From assembly GCA_964587515.1 (NCBI GenBank), contig CAZPMO010000079.1:1-21292 (forward strand): DNA of 21,292 nucleotides, written 5' to 3'. This stretch comes from CAZPMO01 sp964587515 (GTDB taxonomy: Bacteria > Pseudomonadota > Alphaproteobacteria > MPNO01). This document shows positions 7,641 to 14,510 of the stretch, in pieces; within the stretch, counting starts at the first letter, position 1, and every line of letters starts with the position of its first letter. The notes under the pieces were generated by a model. The model saw only the letters and a program-made list of their open reading frames with translations. It was not told where the DNA came from and searched no databases. Position numbers and translations under genes: made by a program.

Positions 7641-8630
7641 TCAGCCCGCGTCGCCGTGAATGACCCGGTCGGTCGGTCGGTGGCCGTCGGCGAAGGCCTG
7701 GATGTTGATCAGCACCTTTTCTCCCATCGCGACGCGGCCTTCCACGGTGGCCGAACCGAGATGCGGCGCCAGCACGACATTGTCGAGCGCCAGCAATTTA
7801 TTCGCGATCTCCGGTTCGCGCTCATAGACATCGAGCGCCGCGCCGCCGATCGCGCCGCTGGTCAGAAGTTCGGTGAGCGCGGCCTCGTCGATGATGCCGC
7901 CGCGCGCGGTATTGATCACGAACGCATGCGGCTGCAACAGCGCGAGCCGATCCGCCGACAGCAGATGATGGGTTTCGGTGGTGTGCGGACAGTTGACCGA
8001 GACGAAATCCATATGGGTCAGCATGGTGTCCAGATCTTCCCACCACGTCGCCTCAAGCTCCTCCTCGATCTCGGGATGAACGCGGCGGCGGTTGTGGTAA
8101 TGCACCGACATGGCGAAGCCGCGGGCGCGACGGGCGACCGCCTGTCCGATGCGCCCCATGCCGATAATACCGAGCCGTTTGCCGGCGATCCGGTGGCCCA
8201 TCATGAATGTCGGCGACCAGCCTTCCCACTTGCCCGTTCGCACCAGCCGCTCCCCCTCGACCAGGCGGCGCGGCGCGGCCAGCAGCAGCGCAAGGGTAAG
8301 ATCGGCGGTGTCCTCGGTCAGCACGCCGGGCGTGTTGGTCACCGCGAGGTTGCGCTCGGCGCAGGCGGTAAGATCGATATGATCAACGCCGACGCCGAAA
8401 TTCGCGATCAGCCGCATTTGTTCGGGCAGCGCTTCCACGAGCGCGCGATCGATGGTGTCGGTCACCGTCGGCACCAGCACGTCGGCATCCGCCGACGCCG
8501 CGATAATCTCATCCCGCGACATGGGTCTGTCGACCGCATTCAGGCGCGTCTCGAACAGCTCCATCAAACGGGTCTGAATGGCCTGGGGAAGTCTGCGGGT
8601 GACGACGACGACGGGCTTGTTGCCGGGCAT
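7641..8630 (-). CDS. D-2-hydroxyacid dehydrogenase (glyoxylate/hydroxypyruvate reductase-like)
   Basis: NAD(P)H-dependent reductase of 2-keto acids in the D-isomer-specific family. Seen: 329 residues from ATG 8630, with AGAGG four bases upstream; the open frame continues to 8660 without family likeness. The dinucleotide motif is LGIIGMGRIGQA (Gly157, Gly159, Gly162). The substrate loop is NFGVGVDHIDL (77-87). The catalytic triad is Arg243 (NTARGG), Glu272 (EREPEI) and His290 (APHLGSA). Asn180-Arg181 follow the second strand, a pattern that often goes with NADPH preference. Closest in style to glyoxylate/hydroxypyruvate reductases, but substrate cannot be fixed from motifs alone. It is divergent from the SH3-domain gene, with 102 bases between the starts. 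Confidence 0.9.
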   Translation of the reverse strand: MPGNKPVVVVTRRLPQAIQTRLMELFETRLNAVDRPMSRDEIIAASADADVLVPTVTDTIDRALVEALPEQMRLIANFGVGVDHIDLTACAERNLAVTNTPGVLTEDTADLTLALLLAAPRRLVEGERLVRTGKWEGWSPTFMMGHRIAGKRLGIIGMGRIGQAVARRARGFAMSVHYHNRRRVHPEIEEELEATWWEDLDTMLTHMDFVSVNCPHTTETHHLLSADRLALLQPHAFVINTARGGIIDEAALTELLTSGAIGGAALDVYEREPEIANKLLALDNVVLAPHLGSATVEGRVAMGEKVLINIQAFADGHRPTDRVIHGDAG

Positions 8631-8732
8631 GGTACCTCTGTGGCATCTCGGTTGGCGCATCGCATTAACAAGATGGCGGGGTCTTGTCCAGCCAATGTGG
8701 AGTCGCGCCGCTCCACCGCCTATAATGACGCC

Positions 8733-9239
8733 ATGCGTTCGCCAACCCTAGCTCCGCCGCGCGCCGTTATTTGGATGCTCGCAATCGCCGTGACGGTTGC
8801 CATGGCGAGCGCCACCGCCAATGGCGCGGCTAATAAACTGCCCCGCTTCGCGTCGGTGCGGGCGGGCGAGGTCAACGTGCGCACCGGTCCCGGCGTGCGC
8901 TATCCGGTGGAATGGGTTTTCGTCTATCGCAACATGCCGGTGGAAATTGTCGCCGAGTTCGATACCTGGCGCAAAGTGCGCGACTGGGACGGCACCGAGG
9001 GTTGGATTCACCGCTCCATGCTGTCGGGCAGTCGGACGATGATCGTGGTGGGCGGCACCCGGCCGATCCGGCGCAACGCCGAGGCGAGCAGCGATGTGGT
9101 CGCGCAAGTCGAGGAACGCGTGATCGGCAGGCTGCTTGATTGCATGGCGGGTTGGTGCCGCGTCGAGGTCTCCGGAATGCGCGGCTGGATGAGCCGAAAT
9201 CATATTTGGGGGGGCTATTCGAAGGAAAAAGTCGAGTAG
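8733..9239 (+). CDS. Exported protein with two bacterial SH3-like domains
   Basis: Seen: 168 residues starting at ATG 8733. An N-terminal hydrophobic segment (about 12-30, VIWMLAIAVTVAMASATA) is a likely signal peptide. Two SH3-like units follow: about 40-97 (ASVRAGEVNVRTGPGVRYPV through GTEGWIHRSML) and about 103-160 (TRPIRRNAEASSDVV through MRGWMSRNHIWG). The NVRTGPG signature is typical of SH3_3-type domains that bind peptidoglycan or other cell-wall ligands. No catalytic domain is present, so a structural or adaptor role in the periplasm is likely (inference). A perfect TATAAT lies at 8721-8726, only seven bases from the start, too close for a normal leader unless the message is nearly leaderless. 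The reading frame is open far upstream (to 7656), but that part is antisense to the dehydrogenase. Confidence 0.85.
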   Translation: MRSPTLAPPRAVIWMLAIAVTVAMASATANGAANKLPRFASVRAGEVNVRTGPGVRYPVEWVFVYRNMPVEIVAEFDTWRKVRDWDGTEGWIHRSMLSGSRTMIVVGGTRPIRRNAEASSDVVAQVEERVIGRLLDCMAGWCRVEVSGMRGWMSRNHIWGGYSKEKVE

Positions 9240-9284
9240 TCTCGGACCGGTTTTCGGAACTCGAACCAACATTGGGAGGAAAAT

Positions 9285-9578
9285 ATGGCGAAGGGATATT
9301 GGATAGGAATGTATCGGTCGATCTCGGATCCGGACGCGCTCGGCGAATACGCAAAGCTCGCCGGCCCGGCGATCGCCGAGGCCGGCGGCAGGTTTCTCGC
9401 GCGCGGCGGTCAGGTCGCGGCCTTCGAGGCGGGCTTGCAGGATCGCACCGTGCTGATCGAATTCGACAGTTTCGATGCGGCGGTCGCGGCCTATAACAGT
9501 CCCGCTTATCAGGCGGCGCTGAAAGTGTTCGGCAATGCGGCCGAGCGCGACGTGCGCATGACCGAAGGACTCGACTAA
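9285..9578 (+). CDS. DUF1330 domain-containing protein
   Basis: Small cytoplasmic protein of the dimeric alpha/beta-barrel superfamily; function of the family is not established. Seen: 97 residues, the typical size. The pattern KGYWIGMYRSISDPDALGEY (3-22), then GGRFLARGGQVAAFE (34-48), RTVLIEFDSFDAAVAAYNSP and YQAAL is characteristic of DUF1330. A strong ribosome site GGGAGGAAAAT directly precedes the ATG. It lies 45 bases after the SH3-domain gene, so the two may share a message. A long inverted repeat follows its stop. Confidence 0.9.
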   Translation: MAKGYWIGMYRSISDPDALGEYAKLAGPAIAEAGGRFLARGGQVAAFEAGLQDRTVLIEFDSFDAAVAAYNSPAYQAALKVFGNAAERDVRMTEGLD

Positions 9579-9582
9579 GCCC

Positions 9583-9686
9583 TTTGATTTGAACGGCTCC
9601 GGCCCGCTCCCCCGCCCGGCCACCCACGGGATCGTACGCTGCATGGGTGGCCGGGCGGGGGAGCGGGCTGGACCGATTAGATCAAA
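9583..9686. repeat. Long near-perfect inverted repeat between convergent genes
   Basis: The arms 9602-9626 and 9644-9668 are perfect reverse complements (25 bp), and pairing continues outward to 9598/9672 with one G-T pair. The loop is 17 bases (9627-9643) and contains CGTACG. Farther out, TTTGAT (9583-9588) matches ATCAAA (9681-9686), with partly matching bases in between. It fills nearly the whole space between the DUF1330 gene and the P-type ATPase gene, both of which end here. There is no T-run on either side, so it is not a standard intrinsic terminator. It may still stop or protect both messages, or be one copy of a dispersed palindromic element. Confidence 0.85.
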
Positions 9687-9692
9687 ATAACG

Positions 9693-12377
9693 CTAACGCG
9701 TTCGCCAGCGCAGCCATTTATAGCTTTCCATGATCACGAAGATAGGGACGGCAACAGCCGCGATAAGGGCCCAATCCGTCCATCCGAGCGGCACGGTGTG
9801 CAGCGCATCCTGCATGAACGGCACATAAACCGCCGCGACCTGCATCGCCACGGTGCCTGCCCAGGCGACCAGCACCCAGGGATTGGAGAACAGACCGATC
9901 GCGGAGATAGGTTCGCGCAGGGCGCGGAAGTTGAAGACGTTCATCTTCTCCATCACGATGATGCCGGTGAAGGCCACAGTCTGGGCCAGCATTACTTTTT
10001 CCGGCCCGCCGTCGGCGAGGTAATAGTGGAACAGCCACAGCGTGACCCCGCCGATATAGAGGCCCAGCACGAAGATGGTCAGCATGCCGAGACGGTCGAG
10101 GATCGGCTCGTGCGCGGCGCGCGGCGGACGCCGCATCACCTGTTTCTCCGCCGGCTCCATGCCCAGCGCCACCGCCGTCATGCCGTCGGTTACCAGGTTC
10201 ATCCACAGGATCTGCACCGGCAGCAGAATCAGTGGGCCGCCCAGCAGAATGTTGAAGAAGATCGCCACAACCTCGCCGGTGTTGGACGACAGCATGTAGC
10301 GCACGAATTTCTGGATATTATCGTATTGCCGGCGACCTTCCTCGACGGCGCCGATGATCGAGGCGAAATTGTCGTCGACCAGCACCATGTCGGCGGCACC
10401 CTTGGCGACATCGGTGCCGCGCTGCCCCATGGCGATTCCGATATCGGCCTTCTTCAGCGCGGGCGCATCGTTGACTCCGTCGCCCGTCATGCCGACCACG
10501 TTGTCCCTCTGCTGCAGCAGCGAAACGATGCGGAGTTTGTGTTCGGGCGTGGTCCGCGCGAACACCAGATGATCGCTCAGCGCCTCGGCCAACGCCTCGT
10601 CATCCATCTCCCCGAGGTCGGTTCCGGTAATCGCGCGCTGCGCGCCCAGCCCGACCTGACGGCCGATTGCCAGCGCGGTCGGCGCCGCGTCGCCCGTAAT
10701 CATCACCACCTGTATGCCGGCGTCCCGCGCCAACCCGATGGCGGCGGGTACTTCGGGGCGCGGCGGATCGATGATGCCGACCACGCCCAGCAGCGTGAGC
10801 TCCGTTTCCACAGCCGCTTCGTCCATGGCGATGTGATCGGGCAATTCGCGGCGCGCCAGCGCCAGCGTGCGCAATCCTGATTCCGCGAGTCTGGTGAAGG
10901 CGGCCGTGACGCGGTCACGGTCCGCGTCGGTCATCGGGCGCGTCGCCTCGCCGTCGCGCAAATTCGCGCAGCGTTCCAGGATGATTTCAGGCGCGCCCTT
11001 GGTAAAGGCGATGCGACCCTCCGGCCGGTGCACGATCACCGTCATGCGCTTGCGCGCCGAATTGAAGGAGAACTCGCTCAGCGTCGTCCCTTCATTGTCG
11101 GGGCTGAGCCAGGCTTTATAGGCGGCGACCACCAGCGCCGCCTCGGTTGGCTCGCCGAATTCGCGCCAGCCGTCCGCCTCATGGGTAATCCTCGCGTGGT
11201 TGCAGACCAGCCCGCATTCGAGCAGGGCCAGCAGATCGGCGCGTTCGTCATGAGCGGCGCGCGCGCCGTCGATTTCGAAATGGCCCTCCGGGTCGTACCC
11301 CACGCCGGTCACCGCGACCTCTCCGGCGGGCAGCCAGACCCGCGTGACCGTCATTTCATTGCGTGTCAGCGTGCCGGTCTTGTCGGTGCAGATCACGGTG
11401 GCCGCGCCCAGCGCTTCGGCGGCCTGAAGCCGGCGTAACAGAGCGCGGCGGCGCACCATGTTGCGGATGCCGAGCGCCAGCGTGATGGTGACCACCGCGG
11501 GCAACCCTTCGGGCACCACGGCGACAGCGAGCGAAATACCGGTCAGGAACATTTCGACCAGCGGTTTGCCCAGCGCCAGGCCGGCAAGCGCCACCAGCGC
11601 CGAGACGGCGATCGAGAACAGACCGAGCAGTTTTCCGAGCGTCGCGAGCTTGCGTTGCAGCGGCGTCTTTTCCTCGCCCACGGTCTGGGTCAGATGGGCA
11701 ATGCGGCCGAATTCGGTGGCCATGCCGGTGGCCGCGACCATGCCGCGGGCGCGCCCGTTGGTAATACTGGTTCCCATCCACGCCATGGCGCGGCGGTCGG
11801 CGAGGACGGTCTCGGCGGCGACCTGATCCGACTGCTTGCTCGACGAGACGGATTCGCCGGTCAGCGCCGCCTCGTCCGCCTTGAGATTGATCACATCGAA
11901 CAGCCGCAGGTCGGCCGGCACCCGGTCGCCGATCTCCAGCAGCACGATGTCGCCCGGCACCAGCTCCTCGGCGTCGATCTCGGCTTCCGCGCCATCCCGG
12001 ATGACGTTGCAGCGCGGCGACAGCATGTGCTGAAGGGCCTCCATCGCGCGCTCGGCTTTCCATTCCTGGATGAAGCCGAGCCCGCCATTGAGCACGATGA
12101 TCGCAAGGATGGTCAGCGCGTCGCCGATTTCCCCGACCGCGGCAGAGATCGCCGCCGCCACCATCAGGATCAGGATCAGCACGTCGATGAACTGGCGCCC
12201 GAGGATGGCGGTCCAGCGGGTCTTGTCGACCGTTTCCAGCGCATTGGGGCCGTATCGTTCGCGCCGCGCCGTGACCTCGGTGGCCGGGAGCCCCGCTTCC
12301 AGATCGACGTCGAGGCGGCGTGCGGCCTCCGCCGCGTCCAGCGCCCACCATTCAGGCGAGGATTGCGGGGTGGTCAG
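9693..12377 (-). CDS. P-type Ca2+-transporting ATPase, SERCA-like (P-IIA)
   Basis: Ten-helix cation pump. Seen, numbered from 12377 (894 residues): TGES at 173-176, PEGLP at 289-293 in M4, phosphorylation site Asp332 in DKTGT, KGAPE at 460-464, TGD at 561-563 and TGDGVND at 631-637. The Ca2+ ligands of SERCA have counterparts: Glu290 (M4), Asn699 and Glu702 (M5, SSNTGEV), Asn727, Thr730 and Asp731 (M6, NLVTDG) and Glu810 (M8), so both sites look complete. Ca2+ export from the cytoplasm is the best guess. The start is uncertain: no ATG, GTG or TTG lies near the conserved N-terminus, while CTG at 12377 overlaps the acyl-CoA dehydrogenase TGA and has GAGGAA seven bases upstream. The frame stays open to an ATG at 12467, inside the upstream gene. 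Confidence 0.93.
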   Translation of the reverse strand: MTTPQSSPEWWALDAAEAARRLDVDLEAGLPATEVTARRERYGPNALETVDKTRWTAILGRQFIDVLILILMVAAAISAAVGEIGDALTILAIIVLNGGLGFIQEWKAERAMEALQHMLSPRCNVIRDGAEAEIDAEELVPGDIVLLEIGDRVPADLRLFDVINLKADEAALTGESVSSSKQSDQVAAETVLADRRAMAWMGTSITNGRARGMVAATGMATEFGRIAHLTQTVGEEKTPLQRKLATLGKLLGLFSIAVSALVALAGLALGKPLVEMFLTGISLAVAVVPEGLPAVVTITLALGIRNMVRRRALLRRLQAAEALGAATVICTDKTGTLTRNEMTVTRVWLPAGEVAVTGVGYDPEGHFEIDGARAAHDERADLLALLECGLVCNHARITHEADGWREFGEPTEAALVVAAYKAWLSPDNEGTTLSEFSFNSARKRMTVIVHRPEGRIAFTKGAPEIILERCANLRDGEATRPMTDADRDRVTAAFTRLAESGLRTLALARRELPDHIAMDEAAVETELTLLGVVGIIDPPRPEVPAAIGLARDAGIQVVMITGDAAPTALAIGRQVGLGAQRAITGTDLGEMDDEALAEALSDHLVFARTTPEHKLRIVSLLQQRDNVVGMTGDGVNDAPALKKADIGIAMGQRGTDVAKGAADMVLVDDNFASIIGAVEEGRRQYDNIQKFVRYMLSSNTGEVVAIFFNILLGGPLILLPVQILWMNLVTDGMTAVALGMEPAEKQVMRRPPRAAHEPILDRLGMLTIFVLGLYIGGVTLWLFHYYLADGGPEKVMLAQTVAFTGIIVMEKMNVFNFRALREPISAIGLFSNPWVLVAWAGTVAMQVAAVYVPFMQDALHTVPLGWTDWALIAAVAVPIFVIMESYKWLRWRTR

Positions 12378-13564
12378 CCGTATTTCCTCAACACGTGCCG
12401 GGCCAGCGCCATCTTGAGGATTTCGGTCGGCCCCTCGGTGATGATGAAGCTGCGCTGGTCGCGCCACATGCGCTCGATGGGAAGGTCGGTGGTGAGCCCG
12501 ACGCCGCCGTGGATCTGCATGCAGCGGTCAGCGGCTTCGAACGATTTGGTGTCGCCGAAATATTTGCACATATAGGCGTCGTAACGCACGTCCTCTCCGC
12601 GATCGGCCTTCCACGCGGCGTGGTGGACCATCAGGGTGAGCTGGTGCAGTTCGGTATGCATGTCGACCAGCATCCATTGCACCGACTGGCGGTCGGCCAG
12701 CGGCTGGCCGAAGGTCACGCGTTGCTTGGCATAGGACGCGCCGAGTTCGAGACAGCGTTCGATCACTCCCATGCCGCGGGCGCCGTGGCGGATACGGCCG
12801 GCGCTGATCCAGTTCTGGGCCAACTTGAAACCCTCGCCCTCCTCGCCGATGCGGTTCTCGATCGGCACCCGGACATCTTCCAGGGCAATCTCCCACGGCC
12901 GGTCGTCCATCATGGTGATCTGCGGGCGCAGCAGCGTCACGCCGGGGGTGTTCATTTCGACCAGAAAAGCGGAGATGCCGCCGCGCGAGCCCTTCTCGCG
13001 GTCGGTTGCGGCGATCACCTGGGCGAAATCGGCCTCGTCGGCCCCGGTGATGAAACGTTTGGTGCCGTTGATCACATAATGGTCGCCGTCAAGCACCGCG
13101 GTGGTGCGCATGCCGCCGGGATCGCCGCCGGCGTCGGGCTCGGTCTGGGCGAAACAGGCCTTCTTCTCGCCCGCGATCACCGGTTTGAGATAGCGCTCCT
13201 TCTGTTCGTCGTTGAGGTAATAGAGGATCGGGCTGACCGCCGGACCGAAGATGGAGGCGTTGCGGGTCGGCAGCGCGATGGTGCGGGAAAGCTCCGACCA
13301 CACCACCACCTTGGCCAGCAGGCCCAGCCCCTGGCCGCCATATTCCTCGGGAACGTCATAAAGCCAGAGGCCCAGCGCCTTGGCTTTTTCCTCCAGCATC
13401 TCGCGCATCTCGGGCTTGATCTTGTTGCCCTCGCAGACGTCGCGCTCGATGGGTATCAACTCGGCGTCGACGAAACGCCGGACCGTCTCCTTCAGCATGC
13501 GAAGTTCTTCGGGCAGCTCGAAATTCATCTCGCCCGCAAGCGTCTCGATGGTTCCGCCTTCCAT
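12374..13564 (-). CDS. Acyl-CoA dehydrogenase family protein
   Basis: FAD enzyme that introduces an alpha-beta double bond into acyl-CoA and passes electrons to ETF. Seen: 396 residues, normal length. N-terminal helical domain at 15-130 and beta domain from about 135, with the flavin/substrate loop CFAQTEPDAGGDPGG (137-151). The C-terminal helical domain has GRIRHGARGMGVIERCLE, QIHGGVG (350-356) and catalytic-base candidate Glu377 in ITEGPTEIL, the place of MCAD Glu376. The Thr before this Glu replaces the more usual Tyr. A very strong AAGGAGGGA precedes the ATG. The substrate is not predictable from motifs. It is downstream of the acyl-CoA synthetase and binding protein, fitting breakdown of an unusual acid (inference). 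Confidence 0.93.
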   Translation of the reverse strand: MEGGTIETLAGEMNFELPEELRMLKETVRRFVDAELIPIERDVCEGNKIKPEMREMLEEKAKALGLWLYDVPEEYGGQGLGLLAKVVVWSELSRTIALPTRNASIFGPAVSPILYYLNDEQKERYLKPVIAGEKKACFAQTEPDAGGDPGGMRTTAVLDGDHYVINGTKRFITGADEADFAQVIAATDREKGSRGGISAFLVEMNTPGVTLLRPQITMMDDRPWEIALEDVRVPIENRIGEEGEGFKLAQNWISAGRIRHGARGMGVIERCLELGASYAKQRVTFGQPLADRQSVQWMLVDMHTELHQLTLMVHHAAWKADRGEDVRYDAYMCKYFGDTKSFEAADRCMQIHGGVGLTTDLPIERMWRDQRSFIITEGPTEILKMALARHVLRKYG

Positions 13565-13588
13565 ATGTCCCTCCTTCTCCGGTGTCTT

Positions 13589-14473
13589 TTATGCGGGCGG
13601 GGCCGCGCAAATCTGTTCGTAGCGGTAACGTTCGTTCAGCAGCCCGTTATAGTCGAAGATGTCGAGGATGGCCTCGAACGCCGAATTCGTGATTTCCACA
13701 TGTGGCGTCCAGCAGCCGAGTTCCTGATATGTCGCGATGCAATCGGCGAGGACGTGTTCATCGATGTCGGCGAAATACTTCTTTTCGGCGCGGGCGATTT
13801 CGGCGGCGGGTGTGTCGTTCATATAGGCGCGCGTCTTCTTGTAGGCCCGCATGAAGGCCTTCGCCATGTCGGTTTCCAGCCATTCGCGCCGCGCCGCCAG
13901 GCTGGAGAATCCGCACGGGCCGATCTGTTTGCCCAACTTCGCCACGATACGACCGACGCCGTCGGCCTCGAGCTGTTGCGGGAAGGGGCCCTGCTGTTGG
14001 ATATACTGGCCCTGACCGGCGCGGAAGGCCGCGTCCATGTCGGCGGCGCCGCCCGGATTGACGGCCTTGATCTTGTCGAAGTCGATGCCCGCCTTGTGGC
14101 AGGCGAATTTGAACATCGCGAGCGGCTGGCCGCCGCCGAACAGAACCACTTCGGCTCCCTCCAGCTTGTCCCAGGTGAAACCCGGATCGGCTTCGCGCCC
14201 GGTCAGGAAGAAACCGTCCATCTCGTTGATCTGGGCGAAATGCACCGCGACCGGCGTTTCTCCCTTGTTCAGCGATGTAAATCCCTGGCTCAGCGCCGAC
14301 TGGATGACATGGGCGGAACCATCCTCGATGGAAGCGACGGCGGAGACGCCGGGGGGCGCGACCGACCAGTCGGGTTCAAGCCCTTCCGCCTCCAGAAATC
14401 CACCCGAAATCGTCGAGATCAACGGCGAATAAAACGCCGAAAACAGGGTGAACTGGATTTTGATCGTGGCCAC
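13589..14473 (-). CDS. Periplasmic-binding-fold protein, NMT1/THI5 or SsuA-like, without signal peptide
   Basis: Seen: 294 residues starting at GTG 14473, with GGAGG eight bases upstream. The start IKIQFTLFSAFYSPLISTIS, then GGFLEAEGLEPDW, a Gly/Ala-rich GVSAVASIEDGSAHVIQSAL and GAEVVLFGGGQPLAMFKFAC, follows the order of NMT1/THI5-like solute-binding proteins of nitrate/sulfonate/pyrimidine ABC systems. Such proteins normally have an export signal; here the first residues form strand one of the fold directly and no hydrophobic leader exists. No permease or ATPase partner is nearby. It may act in the cytoplasm as a ligand-binding or enzyme-like protein tied to the flanking acyl-CoA genes. Family assignment is moderate, function unknown. 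Confidence 0.7.
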   Translation of the reverse strand: MATIKIQFTLFSAFYSPLISTISGGFLEAEGLEPDWSVAPPGVSAVASIEDGSAHVIQSALSQGFTSLNKGETPVAVHFAQINEMDGFFLTGREADPGFTWDKLEGAEVVLFGGGQPLAMFKFACHKAGIDFDKIKAVNPGGAADMDAAFRAGQGQYIQQQGPFPQQLEADGVGRIVAKLGKQIGPCGFSSLAARREWLETDMAKAFMRAYKKTRAYMNDTPAAEIARAEKKYFADIDEHVLADCIATYQELGCWTPHVEITNSAFEAILDIFDYNGLLNERYRYEQICAAPPA

Positions 14474-14510
14474 GTCTCGTATCCTCCGTTGGGCGCCTGG
14501 ATGAATTCCC

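Noticed and set aside
8721..8726. Perfect TATAAT before the SH3-domain gene
   Set aside because: No acceptable -35 element at 16-18 bases, and it is only seven bases from the ATG, so it was not called as a promoter.
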